Positions 43,141 to 53,049 of a stretch of 64,000 nt of DNA are shown piece by piece. The translations under genes and the position numbers were made by a program. The stretch lies in the NCBI RefSeq assembly GCF_933775445.1, contig NC_065877.1, positions 18,352,001-18,416,000 of the forward strand. Reading direction: 5' to 3'. The stretch comes from Argentina anserina. Taxonomy: Eukaryota; Streptophyta; Magnoliopsida; Rosales; Rosaceae. Within the stretch, counting starts at the first letter, position 1; every line of letters starts with the position of its first letter. The notes under the pieces are model-generated. The model was not told where the DNA came from. It ran no database searches and saw only the letters and a program-made list of their open reading frames with translations.

Positions 43141-44275
43141 GGTCGCAAGCCTTCTTCTTCACATTTATCTCTAACGGAAGAAACTCAACCAAAAACTGGT
43201 GACATGTATGAAGTGAAGGCATCAAGCTTGGATGTGTATCAAGAGTTAAAGAGGTTGGAAGATAGTCCTAACAAGAAATTTGATATGCTTTAGAAGCAAG
43301 GCAAGCAAGGGGGTCGTGAGTAAGTTAATGAGGTTCAAGGGGCACAAGTATGTTGATTTGTGAAGGAGTGAACTGTGACACTCTATCTTGCCCTCATGGA
43401 GATTGTTTTTCCGAGATCATTGAAGAATGTAAACAAATGACATATTCAAAACTGAAGGATGATCCTTACTCCAACACTTACAATCCCAATGGAGAAACCA
43501 CCCTAATTTCTCATGGGGTGGGAACCAAAGCATTAATTATAACAACCAAGTGGGTGGCAACTATGGAGGTGCTAGTGGGAGCTAAGGCTTACAAGAAAAC
43601 AAGGGTGCTAGTAATGGAAGTTATGGTGGTAGTAATTATCCCAAGCCACATTATCAAGTAAGACCTCTTTTTCAAGCTCCTAATAGTCTAGTGCCTCCTC
43701 CTCCTCAAGTGGAAGCCCCTAAATCAAGCCATGAAGAGATGATTGCCAATGATCTTATTTAAAGTGTTTGAAATGAAGTAGCCTCCACTACTCAAGGATT
43801 GCGTAAGCTTGAAGCTCAAATGGGGCAATTGGCCAATGAGATGAGAGAAAAGAAGTAAGGAGATTTGTCTTCCATGACCGAGAAGAACCCACGAATCAAC
43901 CAAACCAAGACCATCACAACTTTGAAATGCGGTAAGGTATATGACAACAAGGTTTCTCCTAATGATAATGATGAGGAGGTGGATGCACTAAGGGAACCTT
44001 TGTTGAATCTTAAAGTGCCAAGAGTGCCTCCCGGGTTTCAAAAGAAGAATAAGCACATGGAAGATACTTTGGGACATGATAGTGATCTTGGGGTATATTG
44101 ATGAGTATTTGAAGAGCCAAGGCAAGTCCAAGATCATGAGTGACAATATGAGAGCAAGTGGGTCTAAGCCTAGTGTGGAAGAAATGCAAGAAGAAGTGTC
44201 ACTTCCCTTTCCACAAGCGGTATACCAAGAGAAGGCTTTGAGTATAAAAAAAGAAGAAATTGATGGAGTGTTTTG
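43141..44275 (+). pseudogene. gag: Athila-like gag C terminus
   Basis: Frames alternate but give DDPYSNTYNPN, a typical Athila landmark, then a Gly/Asn-rich stretch (NQVGGNYGGASGS), VPPPPQVEAPKSSHEEMIAN, a coiled coil (QGLRKLEAQMGQLANEMREK) and VPRVPPGFQKKNKHM. Cys residues at about 43370-43410 (CDTLSCPHGDC) mark the knuckle region. At least four stops break it. Confidence 0.75.
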
Positions 44276-44957
44276 ATGTGTTTAAGAAGGTGGAGGTCAA
44301 TATTACTCTTCTTAATGCAATTAAGACCATTCCTACTTATGCTAAATTTTTCAATGACTTGTGCACCCACAAGCGGGGTAAGAGTAAATTGAAGATGATG
44401 GCAATGTGTGTTTGAATGAGAGAATTAGCGCCGTACTTCAAAGGAGGTTACCGCCCAAACTCAAAGATTCGGGTTCCTTTACTATTCTTTGCAAGATTGG
44501 TGAGAGACCATTTGAAAGACACTTATGGACTTGGGAGCTAGCATAAATTTGATGCCCTATGATATCTACAAATATCTTGAGTTAAGCAACATTAAGTCTA
44601 TACAAATTTCTCTCTAACCAACTGATAGAAGAGTGAGGTATCTAAGAGGAGTTATAGAGGATGTATTAGTGCAAGTTGACCAGTTGGTCATACGAGATAG
44701 AGGATGTTTACGAAGATGATCTCTCTATTATCTTTAGTAGAGCTTTTATGGCCACAGTGGGGATAAGGATTAATGTGAAATTGGATTTACTCACTATGAC
44801 CGTGTACGACACCAAAATTGCATTCAAGATCTTTGATGAATTAAAGAAGCCTATGAGGTTGCAAAAAGTTTACTCTATGGAAGTGGGAGGGAAGATAGAT
44901 TGGTGGAGCACACATTTCATGAGACTTCATCAAATGATGCCTTTGAGTCGGAACTAG
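44276..44957 (+). pseudogene. pol: Athila-like protease region (second element)
   Basis: FKKVEVNITLLNAIKTIPTYAKFFNDLCTHKRG precedes the protease site MDLGASINLMPYDIY (about 44525-44570). It continues with IEDVYEDDLSIIFSRAFMATVGIRI, KLDLLTMTVYDTKIAFKIFD and ELKKPM. Frame changes occur near 44400, 44515 and 44670. The DLGASIN motif is intact, although the reading frame is not. Confidence 0.82.
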
Positions 44958-45179
44958 CACACTTCGGGATGGATTTTTGTGAGGATGATACTTTGGAAAC
45001 CGGGGATCACCTTGATACTTATCTTGCTTTGCCCTTGTCAACAAAAGAGGATGGTTACTATACAAGGGATGTGGCTTGTGAAATGCATACCACTATCAAT
45101 TATCTCTCCATCAATGCTAGTCGTTCGGTTGTGAGTTCAGCCCCCTATTGAATTGAAGCCTCTTCCCTCACATTTGAAG

Positions 45180-46117
45180 TATGTTTATATTATTGATGCA
45201 CACACATTCCCTCTCATTATCTATTCAAGCTTGTAATATGAGCAATAGTCCTTACTTCATGATGTTCTTCCGAGGTATAAGGGTGTTTTCGGATGGATAA
45301 TTAGTGACATCAAGAGGTTGGGTCTCACTCTTGGCATACACTATATTTACATGGAAGATGAAGTCAAATCAAGAAAGGAAGCTCAAAGAAGATTGAACCC
45401 CAACATGTTAGTGGTGGTAAAGAATGAGATTATTAAGCTACTTGATAATAGAATGATATATTCTATCTCCGATTTCAAATGGGTGTCTCTAATACAAGTG
45501 GTGCCTAAGAAGGGAGTAATGACGGTGGTGAAAAATGACAAGGGTGAGATGGTTCCACAAAGAATTGCAAACACATGGAGGGTTTGTGTCGACTACCGCG
45601 AGTTGAATGTCGCAACAAGGAAGGATCACTCTCAACTCCCATTCATTGATCAAATGTTGGAAAGGCTTGCGGGACATGCATTCTATTATTTCCTTAGGAG
45701 CCGTGTTGAGACAACGTATGGAGAAACTTTTGCATGTCATATATTATGCAAGCAAGACCTTAAATGATGCCCAAGTAAACAATGCTACTACCGAGAAAGA
45801 GTTATTGACAGTGGTATTTGCCGTAGACAAGTTCTGAAACTATCTCTTGAGGTCTAAAGTCATCATCCACACGGATCATTCCGCACTCAAGTACATATTG
45901 TCTAAGAGTTGTGCCAAGTTAAGACATTTGAGGTGGATCTTACTTCTTCATGAGTTTGACATTTAAATTGTTGACAAGCCCGACAAGATTATCTTGGTAG
46001 TGGTTCATCTCTCTTGACTTACTCATCAAAGTGAAGATAATGGGGTGTCCTTGAATAAATCATTACCGGATGAGAGGTTGTTTTCCATTGTTAAGGAGAA
46101 GCTCCCTTGGTTTGCAA
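45180..46117 (+). pseudogene. pol: Athila-like RT and RNase H with the RT core deleted
   Basis: The frame from 45318 gives EDEVKSRKEAQRRLNPNM, WVSLIQVVPKKGVMTVVKND, WRVCVDYRELNVATRKDHSQ and LPFIDQMLERLAGHAFYYFL. At about 45694 the sequence jumps directly to the RNase H motif GAVLRQR in another frame, then YYASKTLNDAQVNNATTEKE, a stop, [11 protein letters not shown] and the tether. So the whole MPFGL to (Y/F)MDD catalytic part, several hundred bases, is gone. The element stops abruptly near 46117 at the Tat-like LTR; integrase is missing. Confidence 0.88.
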
Positions 46118-46505
46118 ATTTCTGGAGACCCAGCAGGCAGGCAAACCGATCTGGTAGCCTCTCTACTTGCTCGGGTATCGCCATTAACACGACCCACTGT
46201 GGCTTGTCTAAATGAAAGACATTATGTATTGACACACATTCCCACATTGAAGGAAGAGCCAGACACATTTCCCAATGCACCTATAAATAGGTTGCCTAAA
46301 TCAATTAAAAGAGGTACCATATTCCTAAATCCCTAACTCTCGAACTTACTCCATATCGGATACTAACTTAAGCTTCGAAGGGTCAAAGATCGGTGCTCCG
46401 CTGGCCTTTGACTTTGACATGTATTCTGTGCAGGTCCCACTGAGCTGACACATTGGAATACAATGCTACGCGAAGCTAGATCCCCCGGATTTAGTTCCCT
46501 TAACA
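46118..46505 (+). repeat. 5' LTR of the Tat-like element (truncated)
   Basis: Matches 52043-52399 and ends CCCTTAACA. TATAAATAG is at 46282-46290. Homology starts only at about 46127, so U3 upstream is missing. Confidence 0.85.
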
Positions 46506-46507
46506 TT

Positions 46508-46524
46508 TGGCGCTAGAAGGAGGG
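46508..46524 (+). promoter_or_regulatory. Primer-binding site of the Tat-like element
   Basis: TGGCGCTAGAAGGAGGG, two bases after the LTR end. I do not assign the tRNA; the GGCGC start is common in Tat/Ogre PBS sequences. Confidence 0.7.
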
Positions 46525-46557
46525 TCCTCATCAGCAAGACTTTTATAGCTTTACTCC

Positions 46558-48045
46558 ATGGTGATTCCGAATGAACAAGAGAATCCATTGTCGCCTCGCC
46601 AGTCCCCTCCCTGGGCGACGGACACAGTGCTTTCCCTAAGATTATTCCCGACCCCAGCACGGGGCCGGGGGGCATTCCCCAACTCCCAAACCACGGCTGG
46701 GGGGTCGTCCCGAGTACCCTTCCTGGAGCCCCAAGCCGAGATGGAATTGGAGGCCTAGGCCACGCATTCCACTCTGGCACGCTTAGCTGCGCTAGAGAAA
46801 GAACAACTGCTCCTCCGAACTGCTCTTGAAAGCCGTATAAATTCGGACAAAGCCCAAAAAGCGACGCGACAACAATTCCACACCCCAGATATACAGGTGC
46901 ATGTTGCGACAGAAACACCTGCTGCCCCACCACCTCTGATAAATGCTCTGTTGGAAGGCCCCCTCTTGGCGCCATAATACGTAGGCCTAGAAGAAGGAAT
47001 TCAGATATGGGCTGGAACGACTCAGAGTTCCCGGTGGGCCCGCCCACGCAAGATCTTCAGACTCAGCTCATACTTTGGAGTGGCTGACCACCAGGGTCAA
47101 TAGGATTGAGGCAAATGGCATGCCTTGCATGTTGCATGGGTGATATGGTAGTTAAGCCAACACATTTACCCAGCTGGTGCAAATGGAACGACGCCCATCG
47201 GGGGATAAAACGCTCAAGGTAACTAAGTACAACGGGCGTTTTAGCCCGTACACCAATTTGGAAAACTTCATGTCCCCCTTAGACAGCACGCGGTACATGG
47301 ACGCTCAGTCGTGCCACGCCTTTCAGGTAACGCTTACCGATGAGGCCCCGGGTTGGTTCCTCAGTCTCTCCTTGAACTCGGTGGATAGCTTCGGTGAACT
47401 TATAAGCAATTTCCTCAGCCATTTCATCTTACAGGCTAACATTCACCATGTCACCAACTCCCTGTTTCAGATGAAGCTGAAGAACGATGAGAAACGACGC
47501 GGTGCCATGACCTGATTACGTTCTTGCCATGGCAGTTTTTCGACAAGCACTCAGGCCAGGAGATTTCATCCACAAGATCAATGATAATTCTTCCAAAACA
47601 TATGAAGAGTTGATAGAAACGACGACACGGTGGGTGGATGACAAGTACCGCACTTAGGGAAATCCCAATGTCAGTTCATCCATGCAAACCAATGCCCTGA
47701 ACATTGGTCTCTGGTCTGTGTGAGATAAGTTAGACCAACCCAGGGCGCTAATAGGCAATGCACTCGGGATGGGGGTAGAGGCGACAAGCACTGAGACTGC
47801 CAGGGATGACGAGGTCAAGTGGACTCGTATCCCACCCGGGGTCGCGATGCCCCAGCGGGATAAAGGCAACACCGACATATATGAGCGCTACAAAAATCTC
47901 TTGCCAAGACCCCCCAATCATCAATATGGCAAAAGATCGATGAGGAACATGGGAAAATACTCTGCCCACCATGATGACTCGGGGCATGACATGGATGTCT
48001 ATTATAGTGAAGGGATGTTGGCGAAAGGACTGGTTGCACAGAGCA
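46558..48045 (+). pseudogene. gag: Tat-like gag
   Basis: The Pro/Ser-rich N-terminal part starts at 46558 (TAG near 46756, then LARLAALEKEQLLLRTALES, coiled-coil-like). After several stops the capsid part is clear at 47177-47515: KVTKYNGRFSPYTNLENFMS, MDAQSCHAFQVTLTDEAPGW and SFGELISNFLSHFI, the usual P.f..Y.G..DP...L..f pattern of Tat Gag. It continues in other frames (FRQALRPGDFIHKIND, RWVDDKYRT), with a knuckle-like end (HHDDSGHDMDVYY, 47968-48006, Cys residues mostly lost). It stops being recognisable near 48045. Confidence 0.78.
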
Positions 48046-48059
48046 AAGAGCAGCAAGTT

Positions 48060-48447
48060 GTACATTCCTAAGGACAAGGGATGTTTAGAAGGAAAAGATT
48101 ATCCTTCATTGGCGGAGCATCGTATAGCAAAGCGAGTGTTAGTAAAGGATGCAAGTTCGAGCAAAGGGCTTAGCATTGATCAAGAGCCGGAGTTCTTGAA
48201 GCTAGAGGCAGATTTGTTGCAATCTTTGCCTAGTATGGAGAAAGAAGTTGGTGGCATAGAGTCATCAATTGAAAACTATGTTGTGTGTAGAGGCTTGGTT
48301 CTACAAGATCAGAGTTTGCGGGAGGTCAAAACAGTTTTCTTGATAGAGCACAAGGGAAGCAACAAAGCGAAGGTCAGAAGGTTGATAGACAAGCACTTGG
48401 AGGTCCTACCGACGACGAGGACGTCGTCAAGCTTTGGTGGGGAGGTT
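48060..48447 (+). pseudogene. pol: C-terminal pol fragment next to a PPT
   Basis: An open frame through 48468 (165 codons from 47971) reads IPKDKGCLEGKDYPSLAEHR ... TVFLIEHKGSNKAKVRRL and ends TTRTSSSFGGE. The ending, with a purine-rich GGTGGGGAGG encoding the last codons before the LTR, is what chromoviruses with a chromodomain tail look like. FLIEHKGSNKAKV may be the chromodomain core. The upstream junction with Tat gag is near 48045-48060. Assignment rests mainly on position and the tail. Confidence 0.5.
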
Positions 48448-48564
48448 TGTTACAACCTTAGAGCCTGATAGGCTAGGTATGGCATGAGCCTTGGGCCGTG
48501 CCTCAGCGAGGCTCACGCATGTAAGGAATGCATGCAAGAAGCAAGGCAGATCAGTAGCAGAGGT

Positions 48565-48940
48565 ATTAGCCTCGCTAGCACAGTGATTGGCTGCATATTA
48601 GCCTCACTAGCAGGAGCTTTACAAGCACGGAGTCAGGTGCCAAGCAATGCAAAAGGATGCGGAGTTATTAGCCTCGCCACATCCAAGGCAGATGCGGAGA
48701 CAAGTGCAAGGGCTGGGCTAGAGATTAGCCTCGCTAGCGGTTGCGGGCAGATTAGCCTCGCTAGCAGATCTGTAGGTTGGATATTAGCCTCGCCAGCAAG
48801 GAAGTGGGCAGATCTGACACAGCAGGGAGATTAGCCTCGCCAGCAGACCTCGACAAGCACTGGGCAGGCAGTTGGCTGGATGTTAGCCTCGCTAGCACGG
48901 AGCAGGCAGACCCATGGGCTAGAGATTAGCCTCGCTAGCA
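48565..48940 (+). repeat. Nine-copy interspersed motif ATTAGCCTCGCTAGCA
   Basis: Copies start at 48565, 48597, 48667, 48724, 48751, 48783, 48830, 48882 and 48925, all in the same orientation, with irregular spacing of about 27-70 bp and at most a few changes each. The core includes the palindrome GCTAGC. Arrays like this in a U3 are often transcription factor sites; here that is inference. Confidence 0.9.
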
Positions 48941-49095
48941 TTGATCATAGGCGTGGATGCAAGACAGCAGCACGCATGGAAGGGTACAGTGGCAGGCAAG
49001 CACAGACAGCAAGCAAGCAAGCATGCGCGCGCGCAGCGTGCATGCAGGTCGACAGCAGAGGCTGTGACACTTGGCGTGCAGGGGCATGCATGACT

Positions 49096-49102
49096 TATAT
49101 AA
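49096..49102 (+). promoter_or_regulatory. TATA box of the chromovirus LTR
   Basis: TATATAA, downstream of the motif array and upstream of the 32-bp repeats. It is the only good TATA word in this LTR. Confidence 0.55.
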
Positions 49103-49130
49103 GGCAGTTACTAAGCAGTTACCAAGTAGT

Positions 49131-49214
49131 GGGCAGTTATCCAAGGGAGTTACCAAAGCAGTGGGCAGTTATCCAAGGGAGTTACCAAAGCAGTGGGCAG
49201 TTATCCAAGTTAGT
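49131..49214 (+). repeat. 32-bp tandem repeat, about 2.6 copies
   Basis: GGGCAGTTATCCAAG begins at 49131, 49163 and 49195. The first two full units are identical, suggesting recent slippage. Being just downstream of the TATA box, it would lie in the transcribed leader. Confidence 0.9.
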
Positions 49215-49908
49215 GGGTGGTTACTCATGTAAGGTGGCGACTCAAGCTTGAAGATAGGACCAGCAGTTACTCATGCAAGGTAGGGAAGGCAATGGGCTAT
49301 GTCAAGGGAGTTACAAGGCTTGCATGGCAAGCATGCAGGCTGCCACATCACCCTAGGGCGGTTAGGGGTGTCAACCGCCATGCACAAATGCAGTGCAACA
49401 TATCCTAGGCCAATGGGGTTGTCATTGGTAGAACGAGCGATGTAATCACAATCGAGAGACTGTGAGAACACAAGAAAGGAGAGAACAATTGTAAGGGTGA
49501 GCGAAACATAATTGAGAGCTAGGCAGATAGGGCATGTCGGAATTGCGAAGGCTGTAAGCCTCATTGTATCTTCATTGTACCCTTAGGTTGAGTGATTAGT
49601 GTAGGCGCACTAAGTGAGTGGCTAGGCAGATTGGGTTTGGGTAGATCAAGGCTGAAAGCACTCTTTGTACTCGTTGTAATCTTCTTGATCCTTTAATGAG
49701 TTAAAGTGGGGAGCGGACTCCCGTAAACACTTGTGTTGTGTGTGTGTGTGTGTGTTGCTTGTATGCTCGTTGTCGCTTGTTAGATAGTTTTCGCTGTGCA
49801 ATAGACAATTGAGTTAGAGAAGTGGGTAGGCTGGTTAGGTAGTGTAGGCTACTTAGCGCCATCACATAGGGAAAAAGTTTTGGTATCGACTGTGCCTGTG
49901 TGACAATT

Positions 49909-49921
49909 TGGTATCAGAGCC
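49909..49921 (+). promoter_or_regulatory. Primer-binding site, initiator tRNA-Met type
   Basis: TGGTATCAGAGCC, three bases after the LTR end TGACA. This is the standard PBS of plant chromoviruses and many other plant LTR elements. Confidence 0.95.
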
Positions 49922-49955
49922 AAGTTGACAAAACTTGTGCTCTATAGTCTCCACA

Positions 49956-50990
49956 ATGGCCGGAGGAAATACCTTGACGGAACGGGTGGTCAAACTTGAA
50001 GATCTCGTTGGTGACTCACAAGTAGAAGGTGCAGCGTCCTTGATGGAGCGATGCACAGAAATGGAACATACCATGTAAAAGATGGATGCGGATTTCAAGC
50101 GGTTCATTACAGAGGTGGATGGCAAGCTATCTTCTCTTTTGGAGGATGTAGCAAACCTTGCAAATGAAGTGAAGGACGTGATAGAGTTACAAAATGAAAT
50201 TGTAGTCCTTAAGAAGGCCCTCATCAATGAAAGCCTTATTGTCCCGAAGGTGAAGGTGCAAAGGAGTTGAAGAACTTTCTATGGGACATGGAGTAGTACT
50301 TTGTCGCTGCCCATATCCCCATCCATGAGCAGGTTTCCATTACTAGCATGTATCTTGCAGGAGATACCAAACTATGGTGGAGGACTCGAACGCAAGATGA
50401 TATGAATGTGGGCAGACCAAGAATCGAAGAGTGGGATACCATGAAGAAGGAGTTGAAGGTTCAATTCCTTCCTTGCAATGCCGCATGGATTGCAAGAGAA
50501 TCTCTCAAGAATCTAAGACACACAAGCTCGGTTCGTGAATATGTCAAGGAGTTCAGTTCCTTGATGTTGGACATCTCCAACATGTCGGAAGAAGACAAGT
50601 TGTTCAATTTCACGTCGGGATTGCAACCTTGGGCGCAAACAGAGTTGCGAAGACAAGGGGTAAAAGACTTACCAAGTGCAATGGCAGCGGTGGACAGCTT
50701 GGTGGATCTAAACTTAGATCATCATCCTGCAACAAACAATGGCAAGGATGCCACTTCGAAAGGATCAAAGAAGTTTGAAGTGAAGGAGAAAGGTAAAGCT
50801 AATAGTTCAAAGAATCAGTCCCAAGACAGAAACAAGTGGAGTTCGGGTTGCTTTATATGTGCCGGTCCTCATTTAGTACAACATTGTCCTCAGAAGGAGC
50901 AGTTGAATGCATTGGTTGCCAAAGAATCAAGCAGCGATGCAGCGGAGGAAGCTCTCCTTAGTCCTATGCAATTGTTAAATGCTTTGACAA
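49956..50990 (+). pseudogene. gag: Chromovirus gag
   Basis: ATG at 49956 (MAGGNTLTERVVKLEDLVGD). TAA at 50076-50078, a one-base frameshift near 50257 and a TAG near 50294 (DME/YF) break the first third. From 50348 the frame is open: YLAGDTKLWWRTRTQDDM, REYVKEFSSLMLDISNMSEE, DKLFNFTSGLQPWAQTELRR, a lysine-rich linker, a zinc knuckle CFICAGPHLVQHCP (CX2CX3HX4C) and QLLNALTIVE at the gag/protease border. Near 50990 the element ends and LTR-like sequence begins. The continuation of the open frame to 51268 is not gag. Confidence 0.88.
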
Positions 50991-52042
50991 TTGTAGAGTC
51001 CTATACCTTTTCTGGTTGTGGTAGAGCTGATGTAGCAATTTTCATGGTTGCAAACGCCGGAGTATCTACTCTTTTTTTTATCACATTTGCTGGAAATTCT
51101 TCTCTTTCTCTCCTCTTTCTTTTGTTTTCTCACAGTTCACTCCCTCTACATATAGCCGCTAGGGCTGATTTGGGCCATCGACCCAAAATGGCCCCAATCA
51201 TCGGATCATCGCCACGTGCTCCACTACCACAAAACCCCTCGGTTAACAACCCCACGCGTGAGAATTAAACCATAAAACCTCAATCTTTCACCTTCCCCCA
51301 TACACCATCATGACCGCTGACATCACCGTCGCTACACTTCCTCGAGGGACCCACGCTTGTTCCCTGTATTAATTGTCCTGACCCTCGAGACAAGTTCGCC
51401 TCTCGCACCGGGTGGTCTCGGCCGTTGCAGCGGGGGACATTCCTTGACTAGGGACTTTGGGGACTTGCCATGTTACTGCGGAATAAGGCAAATCACCCCC
51501 GGGCCAATCTCCATAACTGTGCATGCTCCGAGCGTGTTAGTTAACCACCGAGCCTAACCCTGAGATCCTAGGTCATTCTGCAGGTCCAAGAACGCTCTGA
51601 TATTAGTTAATCCATGTTAGTTAACCGTTGTCTAACATTGAGGTCTCGGCCACTCTCAAAGACATAGGCCACAGTCCAGGTCGACGACGCTTGCGCATCT
51701 AATTAACCCATGCGTCCGATGCGGAGATTCTTGACCAGTTTCATGGGTGCTCCATACGGTTAGCACCTAACCGGGCGGTCAGAACTTGACCCCGGCATAC
51801 CTAGGTTACACCAAATCCATGGATGCCCTGAGCGCGCTAGTTAACCCATATGCCTAGCCCCAGGGTCCTACATCACTCTCTATGGCCAGGTATAGGCCGG
51901 CCTGTGTCCCGAGTAATTTGAACACGGATATTTATGCCGGAGATAAAGATATGAAACTCCCCACCCAAGGAATCTTTGTGACCGGGGATTTAGGGACTTG
52001 TTAACACCACCCCCTGACCAGTAGTCGAAGACTCAAACGACC
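50991..52042. other. Probable upstream part of the Tat-like 3' LTR
   Basis: Non-coding. Short ordered matches to 21301-21867 (AATCCATGGATGCC, GAAACTCCCCACCC) and its position before the recognisable LTR block suggest U3 sequence of the Tat-like LTR. The truncated 5' LTR offers no counterpart to prove it. CTACATATAG near 51147 is a weak TATA-like word. Confidence 0.4.
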
Positions 52043-52399
52043 TAGCAGGCAGGCAAGCCGATCTGGTAGCCTCTCTACTTGCTCGGGTATCGTCATTAAC
52101 GTTACCCACGGTGGCTCGTCTAAATGATAGACACTATGTACTGGCACACATTCCCACATCGAAGGAAGAGCCATGCACATTTCCCAATGCAACTATAAAT
52201 AGGCTGCCTATACCACCTAAAAGAGGTCACGTATTCCTAAGTCCTTAACTCTCGAACTTACTCCGTACCAGATACTAACTTAAGCTTCGGAGGGTCAAAG
52301 CCCGTTGACTTTGACTTATGTTGTGTACAAGTCCCACTGAGCTGACACATTAGAATACATGTTTACGGGAGCTAGATCCTGGATTTGACTCCCATAACA
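52043..52399 (+). repeat. 3' LTR of the Tat-like element (recognisable part)
   Basis: Matches 46127-46505 over its length with a deletion of about 20 bp near 52290 relative to 46400. TATAAATAG is at 52194-52202; the end is CCCATAACA. Confidence 0.85.
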
Positions 52400-52444
52400 C
52401 AAATGATATGAATTATTATGGAAAAGATTTTGTTTTTTGAACTT

Positions 52445-52995
52445 TGTTCGCGCTCTCTAGTGAGTTTGTTTGTAAAGTTTGTGAATGTTCTCAATGGCGG
52501 TTATTGATGATGCGTAGGCGTGTCAGTACTTGCGTGGTGATGTTGGTGAGTGTGATGAGCTGTCCTGACTTCTGAATCTGACGATTATGGAGAAGGTTGG
52601 GAACTCCCTTCGGTTGATCCGACGTGTAGGTCGCCTAGTCTGCCCAAGTCTTATTTCGCGTCTCTTCGCAAGTCACCTATCTATACTTATCTGCTGAGAT
52701 GCGAGTAAGCAGAGCTTCAAAATAGGAGGATGCAGGTTGTAAGTTGTTGTTAGGATGTTGTTTGCTAAGGACGTGAGGTCTTTAGCTAAAGATCTTGATT
52801 GCTGGGTTGCCTGATGGGTCTTTTGATAGCAGTTAGTTTGTATGTTAAGAGTTGTGTCTTTCTTCTTCGCCAGAGCCTCTATTTATATAGGCTTGCTTGC
52901 TCCCTACTAAGATTTATTTCCTTGTATGACAAAGACGTAATACACTTGAATCATGGATATCGGTTAAGTATATCGGTTAAGTATATCGGTTGTAT
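52445..52995 (-). repeat. Left LTR (3' LTR) of the LARD-like element
   Basis: Begins TGTTCGCGCTCTCTAG on the plus strand and matches 58552-59087 (AATGGCGGTTATTGATGATG, GTCTCTTCGCAAGT, AATAGGAGGATGCAGG and so on). A minus-strand TATATAAATAG lies near 52879-52889. The right edge contains three tandem TATATCGGTTAAG words (52958-52992). Confidence 0.88.
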
Positions 52996-53049
52996 CTCTC
53001 TGTTTGAAACAAAGAAACCTAGAAAGGCCGATGGCTTCACTTCCACCTA

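Larger units (their letters stand above)
48448..49905 (+). repeat. Complete chromovirus LTR (1.46 kb) with internal motif array
   Basis: Starts TGTTACAACC right after a purine tract (48435-48447) and ends GTGTGACA, followed by a tRNA-Met PBS. U3 carries nine copies of a 16-bp motif (48565-48940) and a 32-bp tandem repeat (49131-49214). A TATATAA box lies at 49096-49102 and a GT microsatellite at 49736-49755. Only one LTR of this family is present in the window. Frames within it (48484-48834, 48880-49251) reflect the repeats and are not genes. Confidence 0.85.
46118..52399 (+). mobile_element. Tat-like Ty3/gypsy element, gutted and re-invaded
   Basis: Bounded by LTR-homologous blocks 46127-46505 and about 52043-52399, which share AGCAGGCAGGCAA..CCGATCTGG, CTATAAATAGG, CTAACTTAAGCTTCG and a CATAACA/TTAACA end. 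The left LTR is truncated at its 5' side. A PBS and gag follow, but protease, RT and integrase are absent. The interior from about 48060 to 50990 is a chromovirus fragment. No target duplication could be identified because both outer ends abut other elements. Confidence 0.75.

Noticed and set aside
46466..47047. 193-codon minus-strand open frame
   Set aside because: It is antisense to the Tat-like gag start and leader, has no recognisable motif, and its length reflects GC-rich sequence lacking stops on that strand.
48565..48940. Regular repeats considered as a CRISPR-like array
   Set aside because: Spacing is irregular (about 27-70 bp), the motif is only 16 bp, and it lies inside a plant LTR with TATA box and PBS.
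48484..49251. Two long frames (116 and 123 codons) in the 1.46-kb LTR
   Set aside because: They are made of the repeated ISLAS-type translation of the 16-bp motif array and of the 32-bp repeats. No domain; explained by DNA repeats.
49909..49921. Considered as part of a tRNA-Met gene
   Set aside because: Only the 3'-end complement is present, immediately after an LTR end; no cloverleaf. It is a PBS.
51000..51268. Apparent C-terminal extension of the chromovirus gag frame
   Set aside because: Gag homology ends near 50990 at QLLNALTIVE; the rest is LTR-like sequence that happens to stay open.
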